Positions 8,475 through 16,550 of a stretch of DNA of 64,000 nt are shown here, one piece after another. Below the pieces are notes generated by a model. That model saw only the letters and a program-made list of their open reading frames with translations. It made no database searches and was not told the DNA's origin. The stretch is from Acidobacteriota bacterium (GTDB lineage Bacteria; Acidobacteriota; Vicinamibacteria; Vicinamibacterales; UBA8438). A program made the translations under genes and the position numbers. Every line of letters begins with the position of its first letter. Positions within the stretch are counted from its first letter, which is position 1. The DNA is taken from assembly GCA_009838525.1 (NCBI GenBank), contig VXRJ01000032.1:1-64000 (forward strand), in the 5' to 3' direction.

Positions 8475-9647
8475 CTACTGCAGCCGGATCGTGACCTCGT
8501 CCTCCTCCTCGCCATCCCGGAGGATCGACACGGTTACTTCGTCGCCCGCCTGGTAGCGGTCGAGGACGGCGCGCAGCTCGCCCAGGGTGCGGATCGGTTC
8601 GCCTTCGACCGCCTGAATCACGTCACCGAGGGCGACGATGCGATTGCGCGAGACTTCGATCGGCAGCAGCCCCGCGTCCGCCGCGCCCGATCCGGACTCG
8701 ATTGCCGCAATCAGCACCCCTTCGATGCCGAGCCGGCGGGTCAACCCCTGATCGACGGCCCGGATGCCGAGCCGGGGCGGGCTGTAGGTCCCGGTCTCGA
8801 TCAACTCCGGCACCACGCGGCGCACGGTGCTGACGGGGACGGCGAAACCGACGCCGGCCGACGCGCCCGACGGACTGGAGATCTGCGTGTTGACGCCGAT
8901 CACCCGGCCGGCGCTGTCGAGCAACGGCCCGCCCGAGTTGCCCACGTTGATCGCCGCGTCGGTCTGGATGACGTCCTCGATCGGCGTGCCGTCAAGCCCG
9001 TTGATCCGCCGGCCAAGCGCCGAAACAACCCCGGTGCTGAGGGTCGCGTTGTAGCCGAAGGGGTTGCCGATGGCATAGACGCTTTGGCCGACGAGCAGCG
9101 CGTCGCTGTTGCCCGGCGTGACCGGATGGAGCGCCTCCGGCGGAGCGTCGATGCGCAGCACGGCCAGGTCGTGCGACGCGGAACCTCCGACCCACTCGGC
9201 GTCGTAGGTGGACTGATCGTCGAGCACCACCTCGACCGAGCTCGCATCCGCCAGCACGTGGAAGTTGGTGATGATGTGTCCTTCGTCGTCCCAGACTAAG
9301 CCGGTGCCGGTCCCCTGCGGCACCTCCATCACGGTCCCCCGGAACCAGTCGGCGCGGCGGGCGAGCGTGTTGATGTAGACGACCGACGCGCGCGTCCGGT
9401 CGAACAGGTCGATCGTCGCCCGCTCTTCCGGCCGCAGCGGCGTCGGCGGCGGCTGGTCCAGGTCGGCCGCCCTCGCGGGCGTCGCACCCTGCACGGCGGC
9501 CGCGCCGAGAGCCGCCACGCCCCCGGCCGCGCCGTCCGTCGCCGGTCCGCCTGCCGTACACCCCAGCGCCGTGAGCAACGCGACCCCGACCGCAATCGCC
9601 ACGATCCACCAGCCGCTCCGCCCGGCGCCGCAGCACATCCCTCGCAT
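8475..9647 (-). CDS. S1C-family serine protease (HtrA/Deg-like) with one PDZ domain
   Basis: A 390-residue trypsin-like protease with a complete catalytic triad: His130 in ITNFHVLAD, Asp160 in SHDLAVLRI and Ser238 in VGNSGGPLL. A PDZ domain occupies about residues 290-390, ending with GDEVTVSILRDG. The N-terminus has a transmembrane or signal segment ending at Cys30 (LLTALGC). This could be a lipoprotein site, although the residue before the Gly is Leu rather than a small residue. HtrA proteins degrade or refold damaged envelope proteins. I chose ATG 9647; a longer open frame to 9947 runs antisense into the DUF4340 gene and is unlikely. The gene is divergent from that gene, with 82 bases between them. 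Confidence 0.92.
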   Translation of the reverse strand: MRGMCCGAGRSGWWIVAIAVGVALLTALGCTAGGPATDGAAGGVAALGAAAVQGATPARAADLDQPPPTPLRPEERATIDLFDRTRASVVYINTLARRADWFRGTVMEVPQGTGTGLVWDDEGHIITNFHVLADASSVEVVLDDQSTYDAEWVGGSASHDLAVLRIDAPPEALHPVTPGNSDALLVGQSVYAIGNPFGYNATLSTGVVSALGRRINGLDGTPIEDVIQTDAAINVGNSGGPLLDSAGRVIGVNTQISSPSGASAGVGFAVPVSTVRRVVPELIETGTYSPPRLGIRAVDQGLTRRLGIEGVLIAAIESGSGAADAGLLPIEVSRNRIVALGDVIQAVEGEPIRTLGELRAVLDRYQAGDEVTVSILRDGEEEDEVTIRLQ

Positions 9648-9729
9648 ATCGCTATGATATTCGACGGATCGGGGCGCGAAATGGTTCTTCGTGTCCCCGC
9701 ACCAACGACCACGGCACGGAGCCAGAACC

Positions 9730-11052
9730 ATGCAGGAGACGAAGAAGACGCTCGCCATCGCCGGGGTGGCCATCCTCCTCGGCGTCGTCGCGTTCGCCAG
9801 CGCGCCGCGGCGCGCGGTGCCGGATCTCTTTTTCGACGTCGGTGAACCGTTCTTTCCGGAGTTCACGGATCCCGAAGCGGCCGCCACCCTCGACGTCGTC
9901 GAGTTCGACGAGGACACGGCGTCGGCGACCCCGTTCCAGGTGACCAACGAGGACGGCCTCTGGACGATCCCGTCGCATCACGGCTATCCCGCCGACGGTG
10001 CGGAGCGGCTGTCGAACATCGCGGCGGACATCATCAGCCTCACCAAGGAGGACTTCCGCTCCGACAACGTCGCCGACCATGAAGCGCTCGGCGTCATCGA
10101 CCCGACCGACCTGACCGCCACCAGCCTGGTGGGCCGCGGCACCCGCGTCACCGTGAAGGACGCAACCGGCGAAACGCTCGCCGATCTCGTCGTCGGCCGC
10201 CCCGTCGAGGGCCGGCCGGGACTCCGCTTCGTCCGCTCGCCCGACCAGAAGCGCGTCTACTCGGCGCGGTTCGAGGCAGACATCTCCACCCGGTTCGAGG
10301 ACTGGATCGAGCAAAACCTGTTGGAAGTCGAACGCGATCAGGTAGTTCACATGGTCCTGAACGAGTACCAGGTGGATGAAGTGACCCGCCGCGCGTCGCC
10401 GCCCCGCACCTTCACGGTCGACAAGGTGGACGACACCACCTGGACCGGCGACTCCGTGCCGGCCGGCCAGGAAGTGGACTACGTCCAGATGAACCTGCTG
10501 GTGGGCGCCGTCATGAACATGCAGATAGCCGGCGTCCGCCCGAAGCCGGAAGGGATGACCGGCAACCTGCGCGACGCCGCGATGGCGGGCCGCATCAGCC
10601 GCGAAGACATCACCGACCTGGTGAACAAGGGCTTCTACCCCACCGCCGACGGCGGCCTGCTGTCCAACGAGGGCGAGCTGCTCGTCCGCACGACCGAGGG
10701 CGTGCTCTACACCCTCCGCTTCGGCGAGATCGTCTACGGGAGGGGCGACGCCGTCCTTCTGGGAGACGAAACAAGCGACGACGCCGAGACCGGCCCCGGC
10801 GAGAACCGCTACGTCTTCATCGAGGCGGAGTTCGACGAGGCGGGGCTGGGCCCCGAACCGCCCGCCTCCGAGACCGACGCCCACGCCTCGTGGGAGCGCC
10901 GCGTCCGCGAGGGCCAGGAGAAGGCCGACCGCCTCGCCACCCGCTTTGCGCGGTGGTACTACGTCGTCGCCGCCGGCAGCTACGACCGCATTCACAAGCC
11001 GCGGGAAGAGTTCCTCAAGGACATCGAGCCCGAGGAAGGCGAGGCCGGATGA
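9730..11052 (+). CDS. DUF4340 domain-containing protein
   Basis: A 440-residue protein with an N-terminal membrane anchor (TLAIAGVAILLGVVAF) and the DUF4340 pattern: W-T-I-P-S strand, DGAERLSNIAADIISL, then paired beta-rich repeats with LRFGEIVYG. In many bacteria DUF4340 genes follow GldG-like ABC-transporter permease genes, but no ABC genes are adjacent here. The C-terminus is strongly acidic (DIEPEEGEAG). The start ATG 9730 was chosen because the hydrophobic anchor follows directly. Function is unknown; it is probably envelope-associated. Its stop overlaps the start of a nine-codon reading frame (11049-11078) leading into the permease gene. Confidence 0.82.
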   Translation: MQETKKTLAIAGVAILLGVVAFASAPRRAVPDLFFDVGEPFFPEFTDPEAAATLDVVEFDEDTASATPFQVTNEDGLWTIPSHHGYPADGAERLSNIAADIISLTKEDFRSDNVADHEALGVIDPTDLTATSLVGRGTRVTVKDATGETLADLVVGRPVEGRPGLRFVRSPDQKRVYSARFEADISTRFEDWIEQNLLEVERDQVVHMVLNEYQVDEVTRRASPPRTFTVDKVDDTTWTGDSVPAGQEVDYVQMNLLVGAVMNMQIAGVRPKPEGMTGNLRDAAMAGRISREDITDLVNKGFYPTADGGLLSNEGELLVRTTEGVLYTLRFGEIVYGRGDAVLLGDETSDDAETGPGENRYVFIEAEFDEAGLGPEPPASETDAHASWERRVREGQEKADRLATRFARWYYVVAAGSYDRIHKPREEFLKDIEPEEGEAG

Positions 11053-11078
11053 CAACTGAGACAGCCACCCGGCCTTGA
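11049..11078 (+). other. Nine-codon reading frame bridging DUF4340 and TauE/SafE genes
   Basis: ATG 11049 overlaps the DUF4340 stop (ATGA). The frame encodes MTTETATRP and stops at TGA 11076-11078, which in turn overlaps the TTG start of the permease gene (TTGA at 11075-11078). It could pass ribosomes from one gene to the next by termination-reinitiation. It may equally be chance; no ribosome site is visible before it. Confidence 0.35.
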
Positions 11079-11836
11079 TCACCGATCCCTGGTTCTACGT
11101 CGCGGCGTCCGTCGCGGTGCTCCTTGTCGGGCTGGCCAAGGGAGGCCTGGGCGGCGGCATCGGCGTCGTCGGCGTGCCGCTGATGGCGGTGGTAGTCGGT
11201 CCGTTTCAGGCCGCCGCCATCCTGCTCCCCATCCTGATGGTGATGGATGTGCTCGCCCTCCGCGTGTTCTGGAGGGAATGGGACATCGGCAACCTGCGCG
11301 CCATCCTCCCAGGCGCCTTCTTCGGCACCGTGCTCGGCTTCCTCACCGCGCGCCAGATCTCGCCCGACGGCCTCCGCATCATGGTGGGCGTCATCGCCCT
11401 CATCTACGCCGTGCAGTACTTCTGGCTCCGCCCCGGCCGCGGCGGCACGCCCAAACCGGCGCGTCCCCTGCTCGGCGTCCTATGGGGGACGACGGCCGGG
11501 TTCACCAGCTTCTCGATCCATGCCGGCGGCCCGCCGCTCCAGGCCTACCTGATACCGCAGCAGATGCATCGGACCAGGTTCCAGTCCACCAGCATCGTGT
11601 TCTTCTTCGTCGTCAACTGGCTGAAGGTCGCTCCCTACTACTGGCTGGGCCAATGGAACACCGAGAACCTCCTGACCTCCGCCATGCTGTTGCCCATCGC
11701 CCCCATCGGCGTCACTCTTGGCCGGTACATTCATGAGCGCATCAACGACGCGATCTTCTACGCCATCGTGCACGCCGGCCTGTTCGTCATCGGCGTGAAG
11801 CTGCTCTACGACGCGTCGGCAACGACGCTCCCCTGA
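11075..11836 (+). CDS. Sulfite exporter TauE/SafE family permease
   Basis: A 253-residue membrane protein with about eight hydrophobic segments and the TauE/SafE signature LLVGLAKGGLGGGIGVVGVP near residues 14-34. The second-half repeat, TTAGFTSFSIHAGGPPLQAY, lies near 140-160. Members export sulfite, sulfoacetate or related organosulfonates, or import them. The start is a TTG with no clear Shine-Dalgarno, supported by the position of the first hydrophobic helix and by the tight junction with the upstream reading frame. The specific substrate is not deducible. Confidence 0.88.
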   Translation: MITDPWFYVAASVAVLLVGLAKGGLGGGIGVVGVPLMAVVVGPFQAAAILLPILMVMDVLALRVFWREWDIGNLRAILPGAFFGTVLGFLTARQISPDGLRIMVGVIALIYAVQYFWLRPGRGGTPKPARPLLGVLWGTTAGFTSFSIHAGGPPLQAYLIPQQMHRTRFQSTSIVFFFVVNWLKVAPYYWLGQWNTENLLTSAMLLPIAPIGVTLGRYIHERINDAIFYAIVHAGLFVIGVKLLYDASATTLP

Positions 11837-11883
11837 TCACGTTCCTCCAGCGTTCCGCTCCTGGCGCGCCCGCAGGTTCTTCG

Positions 11884-13320
11884 CTACAGCACCCGCTTCT
11901 TCCAACCTCCGCGCCGGAACGCGAGGACGCCCGCCACCGCCATCAGCGTCTGGCAGACCGCGACCGTCACGAACACCCCGTTCGGCCCCAGACCGACCGG
12001 GCCGGCGAGCGTCCAGGCGAGCGGAAGTTGTACCACCCAGTAGACGAAGAAGTTGATCCATGTCGGCGTGGTCGTGTCGCCCGCACCGTTGAACGCCAGC
12101 ACCGTGACGAGGCCGAAACCCCAGAACACGTAGCTGCAGGCGACGATGCGCAGGCAGGCGGCGGCCAGTGCAACGACCTCCGGATCGGTCGCCAGGAGCC
12201 CGACGATGGGCCGGGCGAAGACCACGAAGATCACGCCCACGATGCCCAGTAACACCGTGTTCAGGCGGGCGGTGAACCAGACCGCGCTCTCGGCGCGATC
12301 CGGTCGGCCGGCGCCCAGGTTCTGCCCCACCAGGGTTGCGGCGGCGTTGCCGACGCCCCAGACCGGCAACAGCACGAAGATGATGATCCGCACCGCCACG
12401 GTGTAGCCCGCCAGCACCGTGTCGCCGAATGGGGCCAGGATTCGAATGAGACCGACGAAGCTCGCCGTCCCGACCAGGTACTGCAGGATGCCGATGCCGC
12501 TGACACGCATCAGGCGCAGCATGGTCTGCGTCTCGATGCGGGCCCGCCGCCAGTCAATGGTCACGCTGCCGTTGCCGCTCGTGAGCGCCCGAAGCTGGTA
12601 GGCGACGCCCAGGCCGCGCCCCACGGTCGTTGCGATCGCCGCCCCTTCGAGCCCGAACGCCGGAATGGGCCCGAAGCCGAAGATCAGGATCGGGTCCAGC
12701 ACGATGTTGACGAGGTTGGCCAGCCAGAGCGCCCGCATCGCCAGCACCGGATCGCCCGCGCCGCGAAAGATGCCGTTGATCATGAACAGCAGCGTCACCG
12801 TGACGCAACCGCCCAGCATGATCGCCGTGAAGGTCCGGCCGCTCGTCGCCAGCTCCGGCGTGGCGCCCAGCAGCACCAGCAGATCGGAGGCCCAGACAAC
12901 CCCCGCCACGCCGATCACGAACGACGCAGCGCAACCGCCGACGATGGCCTGCACGGCGGCGGACGACGCGCGCTCGGGCGAACCCTCGCCGACGCGCCGA
13001 GCCACCATCGCCGTGGCCCCCATGCTGAGGCCGATCGACACCGCGAACACCAGGGCGATGAGCGAATCCGACAGGCCGAGAACGGCCACCGCCTCCGGGC
13101 CGAGACGGCCGACGAAGTAGACGTCAACGACCGAGAAGACCGACTGCATCCCCATCTCGAGGACCATCGGCACGGCCAGCAGCAAGACGGCGCGCCCCAG
13201 GCTGCCGCTGGTGTAGTCGCGGGGCACGGCGCGGACGGCGTCGCGCAGGTCCGCACGAAGCTGCGCGTTGCGGGCCGCCAGCGTGCGGCGGCCGTTGGAA
13301 ACCACGTCGACCAAAGACAT
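11884..13320 (-). CDS. MATE-family efflux transporter
   Basis: A 478-residue transporter with twelve predicted membrane helices and the two MatE repeats. The first includes SLGRAVLLLAVPMVLEMGMQ, FVGRLGPEAVAVLG and FRGAGDP. The second includes LVGQNLGAG and FNGAGDTTTPTWIN. MATE proteins expel cationic drugs or dyes in exchange for Na+ or H+. The start at ATG 13320 leaves a roughly 50-residue cytoplasmic leader before helix 1. It is convergent with tauE and has a 376-base non-coding region upstream. Confidence 0.93.
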   Translation of the reverse strand: MSLVDVVSNGRRTLAARNAQLRADLRDAVRAVPRDYTSGSLGRAVLLLAVPMVLEMGMQSVFSVVDVYFVGRLGPEAVAVLGLSDSLIALVFAVSIGLSMGATAMVARRVGEGSPERASSAAVQAIVGGCAASFVIGVAGVVWASDLLVLLGATPELATSGRTFTAIMLGGCVTVTLLFMINGIFRGAGDPVLAMRALWLANLVNIVLDPILIFGFGPIPAFGLEGAAIATTVGRGLGVAYQLRALTSGNGSVTIDWRRARIETQTMLRLMRVSGIGILQYLVGTASFVGLIRILAPFGDTVLAGYTVAVRIIIFVLLPVWGVGNAAATLVGQNLGAGRPDRAESAVWFTARLNTVLLGIVGVIFVVFARPIVGLLATDPEVVALAAACLRIVACSYVFWGFGLVTVLAFNGAGDTTTPTWINFFVYWVVQLPLAWTLAGPVGLGPNGVFVTVAVCQTLMAVAGVLAFRRGGWKKRVL

Positions 13321-13696
13321 CAGTGCACCACGAGAAGGCAGAGACGATGAAACAGGACGCCGCATTGGATGCAACGAACCCGCGGAACCGAACGAAGAAG
13401 GAAGTAGATCAGCCGCGCCGCACGGAAGGACCGAACCGAACGAACGACGAAACTGTCGTGAAGGAGCGGAGTCTAGCCGCGCATGCGGGGGGAACTATCC
13501 GCGCGTGCGGAGTGCGACGAAGATGGTGAGCGTGAACATCGGCAGGCTTCCTTTAGGCAAAGAAACAGTGTACATCATCCGTTTTGGTCTTGCTAGACAT
13601 ACATGCAGTATCCACAATGCATGCACTACTGGCAACGACGCTCTAGGGAAGAAGATCGGAACTGCAGGCGCTCACCGAGATGGCGCCTACGCCCGC
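13321..13696. other. Non-coding region upstream of the MATE gene
   Basis: I see no gene with a recognisable product in these 376 bases. The stretch from about 13555 to 13625 is much richer in A+T than its surroundings and may contain the promoter of the MATE gene, which reads leftwards. No terminator or structured RNA could be supported. Confidence 0.4.
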
Positions 13697-14071
13697 CTAC
13701 GCCAGCCTCAGGCCGGGCACATCGCTGAAGTCCTTCGGGTTCAGCGTCCAGAGCGTGGCTTCGTTCACGAGGGCGGAGGCGGCGATCGCGAGATCGAGAT
13801 CCCGGCCGCGCGGGCGGGACAAACGAGCGTACAGCCCCGCCGCCTCCGCCGCCGCCTCGGTGTCGAACGGCACGGCCTGCTCGCGCGGAAAGAGAGCTTC
13901 CTGCACGCGAAGCTCGCTCACGGTTCGCGGCCCGCGCAACCACTCGTAGAGGACAATCGACGAGAGCCGCAACCGATGGCCCTGGTCTATGAAAGTGTAC
14001 AGGCGGTCGGCGGCGGCGCCCGGCCCCGCCAGCGCGCCGACGAGCGCGGACGTATCAAGATGGATCGTCAT
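13697..14071 (-). CDS. vapC: VapC-type PIN-domain toxin (module 3)
   Basis: A 124-residue PIN-domain protein. The acidic residues are in place: Asp6 in MTIHLDTSALVGAL, Glu in VLYEWLRGPR, and Asp in RDLDLAIAASAL. The final strand reads TLWTLNPKDFSDVPGL, with Asn at the position often occupied by Asp or Asn. The gene starts 17 bases inside the antitoxin gene, a longer overlap than in the other modules here, so translation of the two is probably coupled. Confidence 0.87.
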   Translation of the reverse strand: MTIHLDTSALVGALAGPGAAADRLYTFIDQGHRLRLSSIVLYEWLRGPRTVSELRVQEALFPREQAVPFDTEAAAEAAGLYARLSRPRGRDLDLAIAASALVNEATLWTLNPKDFSDVPGLRLA

Positions 14072-14354
14072 CGGCCAAACGCCGCAGGGACGACTCGCGA
14101 CGCGACACGCGGATCTCTCGAAGCTCGGATTCGACGCGCTCGCGAGAGCGCGGCGCCGGCTCGCTGCGCCAACGGTCCAGCACCCCGAGCATGCGCAGGC
14201 GCTCGGCCTCGCTCAACCGATCGGTGCGCGTGGCGTAGTCGGCGACCGCCTCGCGGACGACGTGGCTCTGCGGCTTCCCAATGCGTTCCGCCGTCCGGCG
14301 GATCCGGCGTACCGTCGCGTCGTCCAGGGAATAGGTGACCTTGACCATACTCAT
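14055..14354 (-). CDS. vapB: VapB-type ribbon-helix-helix antitoxin (module 3)
   Basis: A 99-residue protein. Its N-terminal 45 residues (VKVTYSLDDATVRRIRRTAE, then GKPQSHVVREAVADY) form a standard RHH domain. The longer Arg/Glu-rich tail probably neutralises the toxin. The first codons MSM leave two start choices. The upstream sequence 14355-14380 has repeated ATACT/ACCATACT units that may be its operator; the adjacent sterol-reductase gene reads away in the other direction. Confidence 0.83.
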   Translation of the reverse strand: MSMVKVTYSLDDATVRRIRRTAERIGKPQSHVVREAVADYATRTDRLSEAERLRMLGVLDRWRSEPAPRSRERVESELREIRVSRRESSLRRLADDDPS

Positions 14355-14371
14355 GCAATACTACCATACTA
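14343..14371. promoter_or_regulatory. Candidate operator for vapBC module 3
   Basis: Read on the minus strand, the sequence around and upstream of the antitoxin start carries three similar units, AGTATGG, AGTATTG and AGTATGG, within 29 bases. Autoregulated RHH antitoxins bind such repeats near their own start. This is inference from repetition and position only. It also sits only 10 bases before the GTG start of the divergent sterol reductase gene and could affect it. Confidence 0.4.
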
Positions 14372-14380
14372 GGTTCAATC

Positions 14381-15520
14381 GTGATTGAATGGCTTGGCGT
14401 CGGCCACCTCTTCGAGCTGACGCGCACGGAAGCGATTGCGGGCTTCTTCACCCCACTGGCCGTCTTCGCGGCGTTCCTGCTGGCGCAACTCATCCTGCCG
14501 GGAAAGTGGGTCCCCGGCTACGTCGTCAATCCGGTGACTGGAGAGCCCCGCACCTATCGGCTGAACGGGCTCCCGGTGTTTGCGCTGGCGCTGCTCGTGT
14601 GGGCGCTCGAGCTCACCGGGATGCCGCGCGACTGGTTCTACCGGTCGTCGATCTACGCCGTGGCCGGCGGGACGGTCTTCACCACGATCTTCGCGATCAT
14701 CGCCGTGTACAGCCAACCACCGGGCAGGATCAGGAACCCGCTCCTGGCGCTGTGGGATGGACGGATCCAGGAGCTGTCGTTTTTCAACAACCGCTTCGAC
14801 TTGAAGATGTACTTCTATGTCGTCGGCGGGGCGATGTTGTCGCTCAACGCCCTGTCCGGGGCCGCGTACCACTACGAGCTATTCGGCGAAGACTCCAATC
14901 CGGGCGTCTTCCTGTACGCGGCGTTCTTCACGTTCTACATACTCGACTACTTCATCTTCGAGCGCGTCCAGCTCTATACCTACGATCTGATCCACGAGCA
15001 TCTCGGCTTCAAGGTGTTCTGGGGCTGCCTCATCGTCTACGGATGGATGTTCATCCTCCCGTTGTGGGGGCTGGCCGTCTACCCGGACCCCGGATTCTCG
15101 CCGCCATGGACGAACGTCTGGCTGATCGGAACGACCGCGCTGTTCCTGCTCGGGTGGGGCATCTCGCGCGGCGCCAACAACCAGAAATACACCTTCAAGC
15201 GCTGGCCCGATCGCAAGTTCCTCGGACTCATCGAGCCCGAGTACATCGAGGCGGGCGACCGCAAGATCCTGTGCAGCGGCCTGTGGGGCGCCGCCCGCCA
15301 CCTCAACTACCTCGGCGAAGGGTTCCTGGCCCTGGCCATCGCCCTGGTATTCGGCTACTTCACCAACCCCTGGGCCTGGACCTACTTCGTCTTCATCGTC
15401 TCGCTGTTCACCTTCCGCCAGCGCTTCGACGACGCGTACTGCGCCGAGAAGTACGGCGCCGACAAATGGGCGGAGTATCAGGCGCGGGTGAAGTACCGGA
15501 TTATTCCCGGCATCTACTGA
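14381..15520 (+). CDS. ERG4/ERG24-family sterol reductase-like membrane protein
   Basis: A 379-residue membrane protein with about nine hydrophobic helices and the two C-terminal signatures of the ERG4/ERG24 family. CSGLWGAARHLNYLGE lies at about residues 298-313, and CAEKYGADKWAEY followed by VKYRIIPGIY lies at 354-379. Known members reduce the C14, C7 or C24(28) double bond of sterols with NADPH. Bacterial homologues exist, including a structurally characterised one in Methylomicrobium. The start is GTG 14381. No squalene epoxidase or cyclase is present in the window, so the substrate could be a scavenged sterol, an isoprenoid quinone or another polycyclic lipid. The gene sits alone between two vapBC modules. 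Confidence 0.85.
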   Translation: MIEWLGVGHLFELTRTEAIAGFFTPLAVFAAFLLAQLILPGKWVPGYVVNPVTGEPRTYRLNGLPVFALALLVWALELTGMPRDWFYRSSIYAVAGGTVFTTIFAIIAVYSQPPGRIRNPLLALWDGRIQELSFFNNRFDLKMYFYVVGGAMLSLNALSGAAYHYELFGEDSNPGVFLYAAFFTFYILDYFIFERVQLYTYDLIHEHLGFKVFWGCLIVYGWMFILPLWGLAVYPDPGFSPPWTNVWLIGTTALFLLGWGISRGANNQKYTFKRWPDRKFLGLIEPEYIEAGDRKILCSGLWGAARHLNYLGEGFLALAIALVFGYFTNPWAWTYFVFIVSLFTFRQRFDDAYCAEKYGADKWAEYQARVKYRIIPGIY

Positions 15521-15537
15521 GCTGGCGGCAAGTCGAT

Positions 15538-15948
15538 TCAGGCAGACGTCGGAGGCGACACCATCGGCACGACAGGGAAATAGGTTTGGAATCGCCGGGA
15601 ATCTCTCGTAACGAGAGTCAGGCCATCGGCTTCCGCATGGGCTCCGATGTAGAAGTCCGGGAGGGGCGCCGACCGCGCCCCGCCAGCATCCCGGTACCGG
15701 CGGAAGGCCCTGGCTGCACCGAACGCCGCGTTGTACGGCAACGGAAGGCGCTCGATCATCAGTTCGTCCAACTGACGGTCCAGTGTCTCGGCGACATCGA
15801 ACGCGAGGGACGCCTCCGCATAGATGATCGGGTTGATGCCTATCGGCCCGGCGACCAGCGCCTCGGCAAGAGCGTTCTCGGACCACGCCCGCCACTGCGG
15901 GTCGTCCGTGAAGATGTCGAGCAGAACGTTGGTATCGAGCAGGAACAC
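15538..15948 (-). CDS. vapC: VapC-type PIN-domain toxin (module 4)
   Basis: A 136-residue PIN protein with the full acidic set: Asp5 in MFLLDTNVLLDIF, Glu in IIYAEASLAF, Asp in PLPDFYIGAHA and Asp in LVTRDSRRFQTYFP. The start follows the antitoxin stop with no gap. It is convergent with the sterol reductase gene, 17 bases away. Unlike most VapC proteins in this window, it is paired with an AbrB-fold rather than an RHH antitoxin. Confidence 0.9.
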   Translation of the reverse strand: MFLLDTNVLLDIFTDDPQWRAWSENALAEALVAGPIGINPIIYAEASLAFDVAETLDRQLDELMIERLPLPYNAAFGAARAFRRYRDAGGARSAPLPDFYIGAHAEADGLTLVTRDSRRFQTYFPVVPMVSPPTSA

Positions 15949-16179
15949 CTAGTCGTCCCCGCGCGTGAGCCGCATGATGTCGTCCGTTCGAACACCGCGG
16001 ACGGCAACTCCGCGAGCCCGGCGAAGGCGGTCCTCCAACAACGCGCGCTTGCTCAGCACTGGTCGGATGGTGACGCCACCATCGGTTTCCTCGAAGCGCA
16101 CGTCGGTATGCGGCAGCAAACCGAACTTGAGACGGAAACGCTGCGGGATCGTCACCTGCCCCTTGGTAGTAATCCGCAT
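15949..16179 (-). CDS. vapB: AbrB/SpoVT-fold antitoxin (module 4)
   Basis: A 76-residue protein that begins MRITTKGQVTIPQRFRLKFG, a textbook swapped-hairpin AbrB DNA-binding domain. The remaining half is basic and ends with DDIMRLTRGDD. It sits directly upstream of vapC module 4. Two copies of GGTATTACT lie just upstream of its start codon (16186-16209) and are probable binding sites. Confidence 0.9.
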   Translation of the reverse strand: MRITTKGQVTIPQRFRLKFGLLPHTDVRFEETDGGVTIRPVLSKRALLEDRLRRARGVAVRGVRTDDIMRLTRGDD

Positions 16180-16185
16180 GGCGTG

Positions 16186-16209
16186 GGTATTACTTTATCA
16201 GGTATTACT
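16186..16209. promoter_or_regulatory. Direct-repeat operator candidate for the AbrB-type vapBC module 4
   Basis: GGTATTACT occurs at 16186-16194 and again at 16201-16209, 15 bases apart and 7-30 bases upstream of the antitoxin start. A third, looser copy (GGTAGTAAT) lies inside the first codons. Repetition and position suggest an autoregulatory site. Confidence 0.5.
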
Positions 16210-16266
16210 CCACGCTCGACGTTGTTCTGCTCGTCCGTGAGCACCTTGGCGCTCAACAGGAAGACA

Positions 16267-16285
16267 TGTACACTCTAACTGTACA
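16267..16285. promoter_or_regulatory. Paired TGTACA operator of the Phd/YefM-type module 5
   Basis: Two perfect TGTACA palindromes lie at 16267-16272 and 16280-16285, with centres 13 bases apart and 22 bases upstream of the antitoxin ATG. TGTACA is the core sequence recognised by the YefM antitoxin family in its own operator, and module 5 carries a Phd/YefM-like antitoxin, so the match is informative. Confidence 0.65.
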
Positions 16286-16307
16286 TTCATGGTCTCTGAG
16301 GTGGCGC

Positions 16308-16550
16308 ATGGCAAAGAGTCTCGGTGCAACCGAATTCAGGGCGACCTGTCTCCGCGTCATCAAGCGATTGGAGAAAGACGGGGAGCCGGTCACAATCACT
16401 CACCGCGGCCGACCGGTTGCCGTGTTGTCGCCAGCCCCCCCGCCCGGTACTCGTTCGTCGATCATCGGTGCGATGCGGGGATCGGTGCTGGGCTATGACA
16501 ATCCCTTCGCACCAGCGACCGATCCGTCGGACTGGACGGCGGCCCGGTGA
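16308..16550 (+). CDS. Phd/YefM-type antitoxin (module 5)
   Basis: An 80-residue protein beginning MAKSLGATEFRATCLRVIKR. This resembles the Phd/YefM fold, as do the segment GEPVTITHRGRPVAVLSP and a disordered tail ending DPSDWTAAR. The start at ATG 16308 follows the TGTACA operator pair. An in-frame upstream ATG (16266) lies inside that operator and is less likely. It overlaps the toxin by four bases (GTGA). Confidence 0.87.
   Translation: MAKSLGATEFRATCLRVIKRLEKDGEPVTITHRGRPVAVLSPAPPPGTRSSIIGAMRGSVLGYDNPFAPATDPSDWTAAR

Noticed and set aside
14389-16278. A 629-codon plus-strand frame over the sterol reductase and vapBC module 4
   Set aside because: It runs through two well-supported genes in other frames and shows no domain.
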